Positions 1-6,049 of a DNA stretch of 6,947 bases are shown piece after piece. The position numbers and the translations under genes are program-made. Numbering within the stretch: position 1 is the first letter of the stretch; each line of letters starts with the position of its first letter. The notes under the pieces were generated by a model. The model made no database searches. It had not been told where the DNA came from and was given only the letters and a program-made list of their open reading frames with translations. The stretch is from Anaerolineae bacterium (lineage in GTDB: Bacteria > Chloroflexota > Anaerolineae > Anaerolineales > Villigracilaceae), in assembly GCA_003158885.1 (NCBI GenBank), contig PMLN01000070.1:1-6947 (forward strand), read 5' to 3'.

Positions 1-118
1 GGACCGTGTAAAAGCCTTCCCCATCTGGGCCACGGTGAACAAGACTGGAGTTCATCTGTTTAACAACTTCCAGATCCACTTCAGATTGCCGGGAGATTAA
101 ACCACAAATTCCACACAT
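1..118 (-). CDS. asnB: Asparagine synthase (glutamine-hydrolysing), N-terminal fragment
   Basis: Only the first 39 codons are inside the window; the gene continues past position 1. The translation begins MCGICGLISRQ and contains HRGPDGEGF at residues 28-36. Cys2 directly after the initiator Met is the nucleophile of class II glutamine amidotransferases, exposed when Met is removed. HRGPD is the hallmark of the AsnB glutaminase domain. The enzyme family converts aspartate, glutamine and ATP to asparagine. Homologues in polysaccharide clusters may instead amidate sugar acids, which cannot be judged here because the synthetase domain is missing. The ATG at 118-116 is supported by an AAAGG ribosome-binding site at 131-127, 8 nt upstream, lying inside the end of the preceding gene. 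The gap to that gene is 5 nt, so it is probably the next member of the same operon. Confidence 0.9.
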   Translation of the reverse strand, partial: MCGICGLISRQSEVDLEVVKQMNSSLVHRGPDGEGFYTV

Positions 119-123
119 TTTGA

Positions 124-1347
124 TTACCTTTTGTGGCGGGTTGATTCTCGGGACATGGTTAATGACATTGAGTCACTGTACAACAGCATGGATTTAATGA
201 TCGTCACGAGGACATTAGGTTTCGTTTCGACAGGTATAAACCTATAACAAAATGAAGCCTCTCGTAAATCAATGTAACGAAAAAGAATATCTTGCAAAAT
301 ATTTCCCCAGCGGTCATCTGGCATGAGATCGATAACTGACCCAGCCAGACTGGATGGAATCAACATATTAGATCCGTGTACTCCAATCACTATATGACTT
401 TCGGCATACAGCTTACACCACTTTCTTTCCTGCGCCTCCGATATTTGATCGGTGCGCAAATCAATAACCCACTCCGGCAACTTTTCCTTCCTTCCTAAAC
501 CTGCCACCACAAATTCGAGACCGGGGATCTCAACTTTCAGCTGCTCAGCCAGTTCACTGATCAATTCAGTCTGCCGGCGAAGCGGATTACATCGCGGAAA
601 AGAAAATCGTTTCATGGGTAGGGACCACACGCGGTCCTCACGCCAGATGTAGGTTACTCTTGGGTTGTTGATCCCCTTATCCCAATCTGAAATTGCAAAT
701 GGCTGAATACCCACAAAACGGCTGATATCGTAATCTTGCGGGTGAGGATGAGAATAAGCAACGCTAGCAAAAACCTCCTGATAACCCACCACCAGATCCT
801 TTATCTTTTGTGCCAGCCAGTCATTCCATTGATAGCCTGTTCTCAACGGCCATTCGACCTCCCAAATTGCAGTCACGCCCAGCGGAACCATCCATTTAAG
901 AAAACTGGGAACCATGACGATCAAATCCATGTCCGGGCAATGGTCAAGATAATATTGGGAGTTGAGGAGTTTTAGAACGCAATGACCGTACAAAACATCC
1001 AGGCAATTGAGGAGAACGAGCTTGCTTTGGGGGCGAGCCGGCCTGCCTTGGTGTAATGTAAAACCTATTTCTAGATTCGAACGATTCCTGTAACCTTTTT
1101 CCAGCCAATTCGAAAACCATTTTATGTGATTTGGATCGATTACCTGGCCGGTTTCCTTTTCAATTAACATGGGAGAGTAGAGCGCCTGTCCAATGGGAAG
1201 ATCGGCATAATATACTCTATGACAGTTGGAACATTCCACAACAGCCAATACGCGCATTCCCGGAATAGTCCAGCCGGTAACAGCCATGTTGACGTGACAA
1301 TAAGGGCATGAAAACTTTGTCTCGGGGTTTGGGTGTAATTGGATCAT
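124..1347 (-). CDS. Glycosyltransferase-like protein (GT61/DUF563-like C-terminus) with N-terminal zinc ribbon
   Basis: A 407-residue protein of two visible parts. Residues 14-42 hold CPYC and CSNC, a CxxC-x21-CxxC zinc ribbon. The rest resembles a GT-B-type glycosyltransferase: a segment PRVTYIWREDRVW at 229-241 looks like the start of the second Rossmann-like half, and GVHGSNM at 322-328 followed by LAGSVIDLMPDDRWGN resembles the nucleotide-sugar-binding HGA/G region of the GT61 (DUF563) family. No signal peptide or membrane helix is apparent, so a cytoplasmic glycan-assembly role is likely. The ATG overlaps the stop of the preceding gene by 4 nt (ATGA at 1347-1344) and no good ribosome-binding site is seen, which suggests translational coupling. 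Glycosyltransferase activity and its substrate are inferred. The zinc ribbon is unusual for this class and might be structural or bind a partner. Confidence 0.65.
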   Translation of the reverse strand: MIQLHPNPETKFSCPYCHVNMAVTGWTIPGMRVLAVVECSNCHRVYYADLPIGQALYSPMLIEKETGQVIDPNHIKWFSNWLEKGYRNRSNLEIGFTLHQGRPARPQSKLVLLNCLDVLYGHCVLKLLNSQYYLDHCPDMDLIVMVPSFLKWMVPLGVTAIWEVEWPLRTGYQWNDWLAQKIKDLVVGYQEVFASVAYSHPHPQDYDISRFVGIQPFAISDWDKGINNPRVTYIWREDRVWSLPMKRFSFPRCNPLRRQTELISELAEQLKVEIPGLEFVVAGLGRKEKLPEWVIDLRTDQISEAQERKWCKLYAESHIVIGVHGSNMLIPSSLAGSVIDLMPDDRWGNILQDILFRYIDLREASFCYRFIPVETKPNVLVTIIKSMLLYSDSMSLTMSRESTRHKR

Positions 1348-2084
1348 CTATTAAACACTTTGTCAGCTGTTCGATTTAATATAATTCTTGCCCCTTTTCT
1401 CATCAATTTCACGCCATCCATGATACTCTCCTCGGTTTTTACTGGTTTGGTTTTTATAATAACAGGGGTCGAAGTATCGGTTTTGTTCCAGTCCTCTGTG
1501 GTCAACTTTTGAAGAAAGTTGGAAACAATATCTTTCCCATATTGCGGGGTGACGATAATTACATCATTGTAAATGGCGACATAATATTGATGAGGACCTT
1601 TATTTAGTAAATCAATGATTTGAGCAATGGATGGCCAATACGCAAGGTCGTTGGGCAATGGCGGGGGAGCGGTAAACAATCTGGCATCATCAATCAATAT
1701 GAACTGAGGAACAGATGCCTTGTTGAGTTCGTTAAGCTCATCCAAGAGCGGACACTGATCTGTTTCGCCGTAGGAATTGCCTCCGCACCAGTGGCTATCA
1801 AGCCAAAATATCGCCGGATCGTTAAGCGTACTGGTTATGCTGCTAAGAAACAATCTTGAATCCCCATAAGCAAAATTCACTTTTTGAGAATCGCCATATT
1901 TTTCATAGACTTGCTGGAAAAGCTCTCTTGAATTTTCCACAGTAAGAACAGAATCAAAACGATCTGCGGCCCAAATTGCCGTATTGCCCAAATAAGTTCC
2001 GGTTTCCACGAATTTTTTAATCCTAAAATTCTCCTTGAGAAAGAGCACGATATTGATTGGTGGACCCATTTGAAAAATGCCCAT
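1344..2084 (-). CDS. Putative class I SAM-dependent methyltransferase-fold protein (ETGT-motif family)
   Basis: A 246-residue protein with features of a class I Rossmann methyltransferase. Residues 26-35 read VETGTYLGNT, a glycine motif I variant with an acidic residue before it. VLTVE follows as the end of strand 2, then FAYGDS as the motif II/III region, FWLDSHWCGG as the motif IV-like strand, and ILIDDARLF further on. The family is commonly seen beside FkbM methyltransferases and glycosyltransferases, but I do not know a characterised member or its substrate. The start at 2084 has GAGG 6 nt upstream; a second in-frame Met lies five residues later. It begins 16 nt after the DUF268 gene ends and its stop overlaps the next start. 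The tail from about residue 195 is rich in Lys and Thr and does not resemble the fold core. Methyltransferase activity is inferred from the fold motifs only. Confidence 0.62.
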   Translation of the reverse strand: MGIFQMGPPINIVLFLKENFRIKKFVETGTYLGNTAIWAADRFDSVLTVENSRELFQQVYEKYGDSQKVNFAYGDSRLFLSSITSTLNDPAIFWLDSHWCGGNSYGETDQCPLLDELNELNKASVPQFILIDDARLFTAPPPLPNDLAYWPSIAQIIDLLNKGPHQYYVAIYNDVIIVTPQYGKDIVSNFLQKLTTEDWNKTDTSTPVIIKTKPVKTEESIMDGVKLMRKGARIILNRTADKVFNR

Positions 2085-2100
2085 ATTTTTCCTCGAAATC

Positions 2101-2883
2101 CTATTGCTTGGGAATGCAATTTTTGAAATGAAAACAACCTACAGTGAAACCTGGCTCTCGCGCTTCCAAAAATTTTTTACCACAGATGTATCTTGCTTGA
2201 ATCAGTTGCATTGGCGATAATAATTGTAAAAAATAGCTTTCTGAAAATACCCGATGTGCATTAAAGTGCGTTCGACTTTCATCATCTACGGGGATAGAGA
2301 TATAAAGGTTTCCTCCTGGTGCCATCACGCGCTTCAATTCTTCTATTGCCTTTTCTGAGCCTTGTGGATCCAATGGGTCGCCATATCTGCCTAGTCCAAT
2401 GTGTTCAATAACACATAAACTCGATACGGATGAAAGCGTATTGTCGGGATAGGGGAGTTCCAAAATGCTGCCTTTATGAAAGAGGACGGTTTCGAGCGGC
2501 AGTGCCGGCGGTCGGATATCCACCATGGTTAACGGCACCACTTTCGATAGTAAGGCAACAAATTTGTGATGAGAGCCTATGTCAACATGCGACGCCGGTT
2601 TTTGCTTGACAATCCGTTCAAACGCCCAGGCATCCTGATAATAATATATTGGCTCAATGGGAGTGATCCCTGTATCATCCCCCAAACATGGGTATAAATC
2701 ATTAAGATCAGGCTGTTGCTCCGGGGATGCCAATGCTTTATATTCCCAATAAGTGCGCCAAAACCTCCTCCAATGATGGATTTCCTTCCTCCATGATCGG
2801 ATAGCTGGCTTAATCTTTGATTTGCGGAGGAAATAATGCACCATCCATGTAAATTCACTGCTTTCATTGGGCGTCTTTTTCAT
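2101..2883 (-). CDS. DUF268-type class I methyltransferase-fold protein
   Basis: A 260-residue protein that I recognise as DUF268-like. YYQDAWAFERI lies at 81-91, HVDIGS at 99-104 (the motif I position), MVDIRP at 120-125, CVIEHIGLGRYGDPLDP at 157-173, PGGNLYISIPV at 189-199 and FNAHR at 207-211. The order of a glycine motif, an acidic strand, a VIEHI segment and a PGGNLY strand is that of class I SAM-dependent methyltransferases, with the IEHIGLGRYGDP stretch diagnostic for this family. Its substrate is unknown; related genes occur in surface-glycan loci. The first 50 residues are basic and tryptophan-rich, perhaps amphipathic and membrane-associated (inference). The ATG overlaps the fkbM stop (ATGA at 2883-2880), with GAGG 8 nt upstream inside fkbM, so the two proteins are very likely made together. 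Confidence 0.75.
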   Translation of the reverse strand: MKKTPNESSEFTWMVHYFLRKSKIKPAIRSWRKEIHHWRRFWRTYWEYKALASPEQQPDLNDLYPCLGDDTGITPIEPIYYYQDAWAFERIVKQKPASHVDIGSHHKFVALLSKVVPLTMVDIRPPALPLETVLFHKGSILELPYPDNTLSSVSSLCVIEHIGLGRYGDPLDPQGSEKAIEELKRVMAPGGNLYISIPVDDESRTHFNAHRVFSESYFLQLLSPMQLIQARYICGKKFLEAREPGFTVGCFHFKNCIPKQ

Positions 2884-3617
2884 TGGCGCGGCCTCGCAAT
2901 ATGCATGGAGAATTGTGCCATGGATGTTCGTTTGTCTTCAGGAAATGAGGGATCACCTCTGACAATATTCTCAATAACATATCCCATCGAATTCAAATAA
3001 TCCTTTATTTGCCTGGGTTGATTGCCCATATCAAACGTGGTTTGGCCAAACTCAAAACTGCACCTTCGGATTTTTTTGCCTTTTAACATTTCGCGGGCTC
3101 CCAGCAGGACCTGATATTCAGCCCCCTCAACATCAACCTTCAACAAATCTACCATTCCGATTTGGTGTTGTCTACAGTAATTATCTATGGTAATGGAATC
3201 CACATTCTCAAGGCCGATGGGGAGGACATCTATTCCATAGTTTTTCAACGGGCGGTCCGCCAAGGAATTCCATCCTGAGTATTCCTCTTCATAAACATGG
3301 ATCTTCAGCGTTCCATCCACATCTGCAACTGCCTTATGATTAAGAACTATGTTTTGGCGATGGACAAGTGAGACAATCTGTTCGAGACGATGAAATGTAG
3401 CAGCCGATGCTTCAAACGAGTGCACTTTGCCGCTTGGCCCCACTAGCCCGGAAAAAAGGAGGGACAATTCACCAATGTTCGCTCCAACGTCAAAAACGGT
3501 CATCCCTTCTTGCAAATACTGAAGGTAAAAGCTGTATTCCGCCTTTTCCACTTGCATGGGCGATGCGTAATTGCCGCTGGAATATTTGGCGTATAGATTG
3601 CGGATTCTCTTTAACAT
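2880..3617 (-). CDS. FkbM family methyltransferase
   Basis: A 245-residue SAM-dependent O-methyltransferase of the FkbM family, of about normal family length. Counting from the chosen Met, motif I is VFDVGANIGE at about 41-50, HSFEA at 66-70 ends the second strand with the acidic ribose-binding residue, and LLKVDVEGAEYQVL at 158-171 is the most diagnostic FkbM stretch. In polysaccharide loci these enzymes usually methylate sugar hydroxyls; the acceptor here is unknown. Another in-frame ATG lies two codons upstream at 3623, but the only ribosome-binding site (AGGA) abuts that codon with no spacing and sits 6 nt before the ATG at 3617, so I prefer 3617. It follows wzt by 27 nt and overlaps the next gene by 4 nt. 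Confidence 0.9.
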   Translation of the reverse strand: MLKRIRNLYAKYSSGNYASPMQVEKAEYSFYLQYLQEGMTVFDVGANIGELSLLFSGLVGPSGKVHSFEASAATFHRLEQIVSLVHRQNIVLNHKAVADVDGTLKIHVYEEEYSGWNSLADRPLKNYGIDVLPIGLENVDSITIDNYCRQHQIGMVDLLKVDVEGAEYQVLLGAREMLKGKKIRRCSFEFGQTTFDMGNQPRQIKDYLNSMGYVIENIVRGDPSFPEDKRTSMAQFSMHIARPRQ

Positions 3618-3623
3618 GGGCAT

Positions 3624-3628
3624 TCCTG
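3624..3628 (-). promoter_or_regulatory. Ribosome-binding site deciding the fkbM start
   Basis: On the minus strand the sequence reads CAGGA, then ATGCCC, then ATG. The purine motif touches the first ATG (3623), giving no usable spacing, but lies 6 nt from the second ATG (3617). This favours the shorter protein beginning MLKRIRN. Confidence 0.55.
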
Positions 3629-3644
3629 TTATAACGGCAATGAT

Positions 3645-4928
3645 CTAATTCGAAGAGTCGGCCTTTAAATGCCAGCTTGCATCCAAGAGGAAATTGCCAT
3701 GTGTGGCGGGAGGAAGTTCGCCTGAGCCGTAAAAATCCCCTTCGATTACCGTCAACTGTATGGCGTTGTTTAGTCCGTCTAAATACGAGTTGTCTTTAAT
3801 AATTGAGTATGTCAGATAATAGGTGGATGGAGGCAGCGGAAGACGCGGAATGTGAATAATGAATGAGCCTTTTCTGGGCAGCACTCCAAAATCCTGTCTT
3901 GTCAGGCGGTTATGGTGAAGGAACAACGGAACATCCAATTGTGATTTTACGACAATGCTAAAGATTGCCCTATCAATGGGTGTTGAACCATTCACCTCAA
4001 AGTGAAAACAAATATCAATAGCTTGTCCCGATTGAATTGCGTTCAACAAGTTTCCTTTTTGATCTCTAATGTTGATTTCTGTGACTCGTACACTCTGCGA
4101 ACCCATACGGTCATCCCTGTCTTTTAAAGAAACCTTTTGATCTGAGAAACTGGACAGATAATTGCGAACCGCATCATCTTGCGTACCAATAAATTCGATG
4201 GACCCTTTGTTAAGGACAATTCCTCGTTTACACAGATTTTCAATCGCCGCCATGTTGTGGCTGACAAATAACACGGTTCTTCCTTCGTGCGCCACATCTC
4301 CCATCTTCCCTAGGCATTTCTTCTGAAACTCGGCGTCACCGACCGCCAGCACTTCATCCACGATCAAAATTTCCGACTCCAGGTGCGCCGCCACGGCAAA
4401 CGCCAGGCGCACGTACATGCCGCTGGAATAACGCTTCACGGGCGTATCGATGAATTTTTCAACGCCTGAAAAATCAACGATCTCTGCGAATTTGCGTTTC
4501 GTTTCCTCCCTGTTCATACCTAGGATGGCTCCATTTAGAAAGATATTCTCACGGCCGGTCAGTTCAGGGTGGAAGCCGGTGCCTACCTCCAGCAGGCTGG
4601 CGATGCGCCCCTTCACCTTTACCTCTCCCGAGGTGGGCGCGGTCACTTGCGATAGGATCTTGAGCAGGGTGCTCTTGCCCGCTCCATTTCGCCCGATGAT
4701 TCCCAATGTGTCGCCCTGCTGGACTTCCATACTCACGTCGTTCAGCGCCCAGAGGGTTTCTCCCTCGCGGTTGCCATCATCGGTCTCGCCGATCTTTAAA
4801 TAGGGATCCGGCAAGCCGCGTTGCTTGGCCCACCACCGCTGAAGGTCGCCGCGAAAGGTGCCTGTGCCGATCACGCCCAATTGATAACTTTTGGAAAGAT
4901 TTTCTACAGAGATGACGATATCCGGCAT
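3645..4928 (-). CDS. wzt: Polysaccharide ABC exporter ATPase with C-terminal carbohydrate-binding-like domain
   Basis: A 427-residue nucleotide-binding subunit of a Wzm/Wzt-type exporter. Walker A is GRNGAGKST at 79-87, the ABC signature YSSGM at 167-171, Walker B ILIVDE at 187-192 with catalytic Glu192, the D-loop region AVGD at 195-198 and the switch His at 224. The early GTGTFRGDLQRWW stretch and the gap before Walker A are usual for this subfamily. After about residue 278 comes a beta-rich domain ending near 420, matching the position and length of the Wzt C-terminal domain that binds the modified glycan end in characterised O-antigen systems. The ATG at 4928 is 1 nt after the permease stop, implying coupled translation; an upstream in-frame start inside the permease gene is less likely. 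GC content falls sharply between the ATPase and C-terminal domains. The substrate is unknown. Confidence 0.93.
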   Translation of the reverse strand: MPDIVISVENLSKSYQLGVIGTGTFRGDLQRWWAKQRGLPDPYLKIGETDDGNREGETLWALNDVSMEVQQGDTLGIIGRNGAGKSTLLKILSQVTAPTSGEVKVKGRIASLLEVGTGFHPELTGRENIFLNGAILGMNREETKRKFAEIVDFSGVEKFIDTPVKRYSSGMYVRLAFAVAAHLESEILIVDEVLAVGDAEFQKKCLGKMGDVAHEGRTVLFVSHNMAAIENLCKRGIVLNKGSIEFIGTQDDAVRNYLSSFSDQKVSLKDRDDRMGSQSVRVTEINIRDQKGNLLNAIQSGQAIDICFHFEVNGSTPIDRAIFSIVVKSQLDVPLFLHHNRLTRQDFGVLPRKGSFIIHIPRLPLPPSTYYLTYSIIKDNSYLDGLNNAIQLTVIEGDFYGSGELPPATHGNFLLDASWHLKADSSN

Positions 4929-4929
4929 A

Positions 4930-5796
4930 TTACACGGTGTCCATGAAAGTGGTTTCGACGCGTTTGAAGATAAGAATGCCAAGCAGCATCACGATAAATG
5001 TGAAGACTGTACTGTAGATCAAATACAAAGGTGGTAACGTGCTCTTTCCGAGAAAGGCCAGGCGGAAGATCTCTATGACAGGGGTCATTGGGTTGGCCAG
5101 GATCGCATATCGCCATATACCCTTGACTGTGGAGAGAGGGTAAATCACGGGCGTTGCATACATCAATAACTGAACGCCGAAACCCATTAATTGTTGCAGG
5201 TCGCGGTATTTGGTGGTCAGCGAGGAAACGATGATTCCCATCCCCAATCCTTGCCCGGCCATGATGACGATCAAAAGTGGTAACGACAGGATCCATAGGG
5301 TGGGACGGATGTTCGGGTTGGCTATCATAAAATAGATCAGAAAAGCCAGGAACACGGTAAAGCGGATGGCGGTTGAAATCAGGTTGGAAAAAACGTTTGC
5401 GACCGGGATGCTCAAGCGCGGGAAGTAGACTTTTCCGAAGATGGATGCGTTGCTGGTGAAGGTATTGGATGTGCTCATCAGGCAGCCTGAGAAAAAGCTC
5501 CATACGGTGGTTCCCGCCAGGTAGAACAGGAACGGCGGCAGGCCATCGGTGGAAAGGTGCGCAATGTTGCCGAAGATGACGGTAAATACAACGGTGGTTG
5601 CAACTGGCTGGATGACATACCAAAGAGGCCCCAGGATGGTCTGTTTATACTGGGACACAAAATCGCGCCAGACCAACATCCAGATTAGGTCGCGGTAGCG
5701 CCATAGCTCACCCAGGCGCAAATCCCACCAACTGCGCCGTGGGCGGATGATCAAATCCCATTCGTTTTTAGGCGATAATGCCCTTTCGGAATTCAT
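4930..5796 (-). CDS. wzm: Polysaccharide ABC exporter permease (ABC-2 type)
   Basis: A 288-residue inner-membrane permease that pairs with the adjacent ATPase to move lipid-linked polysaccharide across the cytoplasmic membrane. After a soluble, tryptophan-rich amphipathic N-terminus (about 10-48) comes the ABC-2 signature region QTILGPLWYVIQPV. About six hydrophobic segments follow, roughly at 57-78, 92-110, 132-158, 166-190, 203-220 and 256-277. YRDLQQLMGFGVQL and the MYATPVIYP segment at 212-220 are typical of the Wzm/TagG/RfbA group. A TTG at 5817 would add seven residues, but the ATG at 5796 has a weak AAAGAAG purine stretch just upstream and is the more ordinary choice. It is the first gene of the presumed operon, after a 253-bp non-coding gap from valS. 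The exported glycan could be O-antigen-like, capsular or teichoic-type. Confidence 0.93.
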   Translation of the reverse strand: MNSERALSPKNEWDLIIRPRRSWWDLRLGELWRYRDLIWMLVWRDFVSQYKQTILGPLWYVIQPVATTVVFTVIFGNIAHLSTDGLPPFLFYLAGTTVWSFFSGCLMSTSNTFTSNASIFGKVYFPRLSIPVANVFSNLISTAIRFTVFLAFLIYFMIANPNIRPTLWILSLPLLIVIMAGQGLGMGIIVSSLTTKYRDLQQLMGFGVQLLMYATPVIYPLSTVKGIWRYAILANPMTPVIEIFRLAFLGKSTLPPLYLIYSTVFTFIVMLLGILIFKRVETTFMDTV

Positions 5797-5833
5797 ATTG
5801 CTTCTTTGTGAAATCAAGTTGCATACGCAAGGG

Positions 5834-5856
5834 GCCGGAAAGGTTGATGTTCCGGC
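5834..5856 (-). other. Small perfect hairpin in the wzm leader
   Basis: GCCGGAA at 5834-5840 and TTCCGGC at 5850-5856 are exact reverse complements separated by 9 nt. The hairpin would lie in the 5' untranslated leader of the wzm transcript, about 40 nt before the start codon. No T-run follows it on either strand, so it does not look like an intrinsic terminator. It might affect transcript stability or bind a regulator; this is inference. Confidence 0.4.
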
Positions 5857-5902
5857 GCTGAATATTGCCTGCCAAAAGATTAAAGTCAGGAGACGGGGGA
5901 GT

Positions 5903-5932
5903 AGTATAACCGGTTTTTTGGGAAACCAGCAA
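5903..5932 (-). promoter_or_regulatory. Candidate sigma-70-type promoter for the wzm operon
   Basis: Minus-strand TATACT (5908-5903) matches the -10 consensus at five of six bases. TTGCTG (5932-5927) stands 18 nt upstream as a weaker -35, matching three of six. A transcript starting near 5895 would have a leader of about 100 nt containing the 5834-5856 hairpin. It is the best promoter-like site seen in the gap between valS and wzm, but a chance match is possible and the organism's sigma preferences are unknown. Confidence 0.35.
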
Positions 5933-5969
5933 GTTTTGACTCACTGCCTGAATTTATGATCAGGATGGA

Positions 5970-6013
5970 TGCTGAACCATGCTGTTTTTTGTTTTTATCA
6001 GCTTGGTTCAGCA
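5970..6013. repeat. Imperfect inverted repeat downstream of valS
   Basis: Two 15-nt arms, TGCTGAACCATGCTG at 5970-5984 and CAGCTTGGTTCAGCA at 5999-6013, pair at 14 of 15 positions around a 14-nt loop that is almost all T on the plus strand. Two more G-C pairs can form beyond one A/C mismatch. It lies 36 nt after the valS stop, where a terminator or RNA-processing hairpin would be expected, but no T-run follows the stem on the minus strand. It is therefore not a canonical intrinsic terminator and could be a stability hairpin, a protein-binding palindrome or a short mobile repeat. Confidence 0.7.
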
Positions 6014-6049
6014 CCCTGTGCAGGTTTTCCATCCCAAACGGGGAGTTTC

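Noticed and set aside
4904..5623. Minus-strand open frame of 239 codons overlapping the permease gene
   Set aside because: It is in another frame of wzm and its His/Arg/Pro-rich composition is typical of an out-of-frame translation. The wzm frame has clear ABC-2 permease motifs.
5796..5817. TTG start giving a seven-residue longer permease
   Set aside because: It has no ribosome-binding site and is a rarer start codon. The ATG at 5796 has a purine stretch just upstream.
5911..5930. Possible intrinsic terminator at GGTTTTTTGGGAAACC
   Set aside because: The stem is only 5 bp of mostly A-T pairs, and the T-run forms part of the stem and loop instead of following it.
5747..5959. Plus-strand open frame of 70 codons across the wzm start and leader
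   Set aside because: There is no properly spaced ribosome-binding site and no recognisable motif. It runs antisense to the wzm start and across the candidate promoter.
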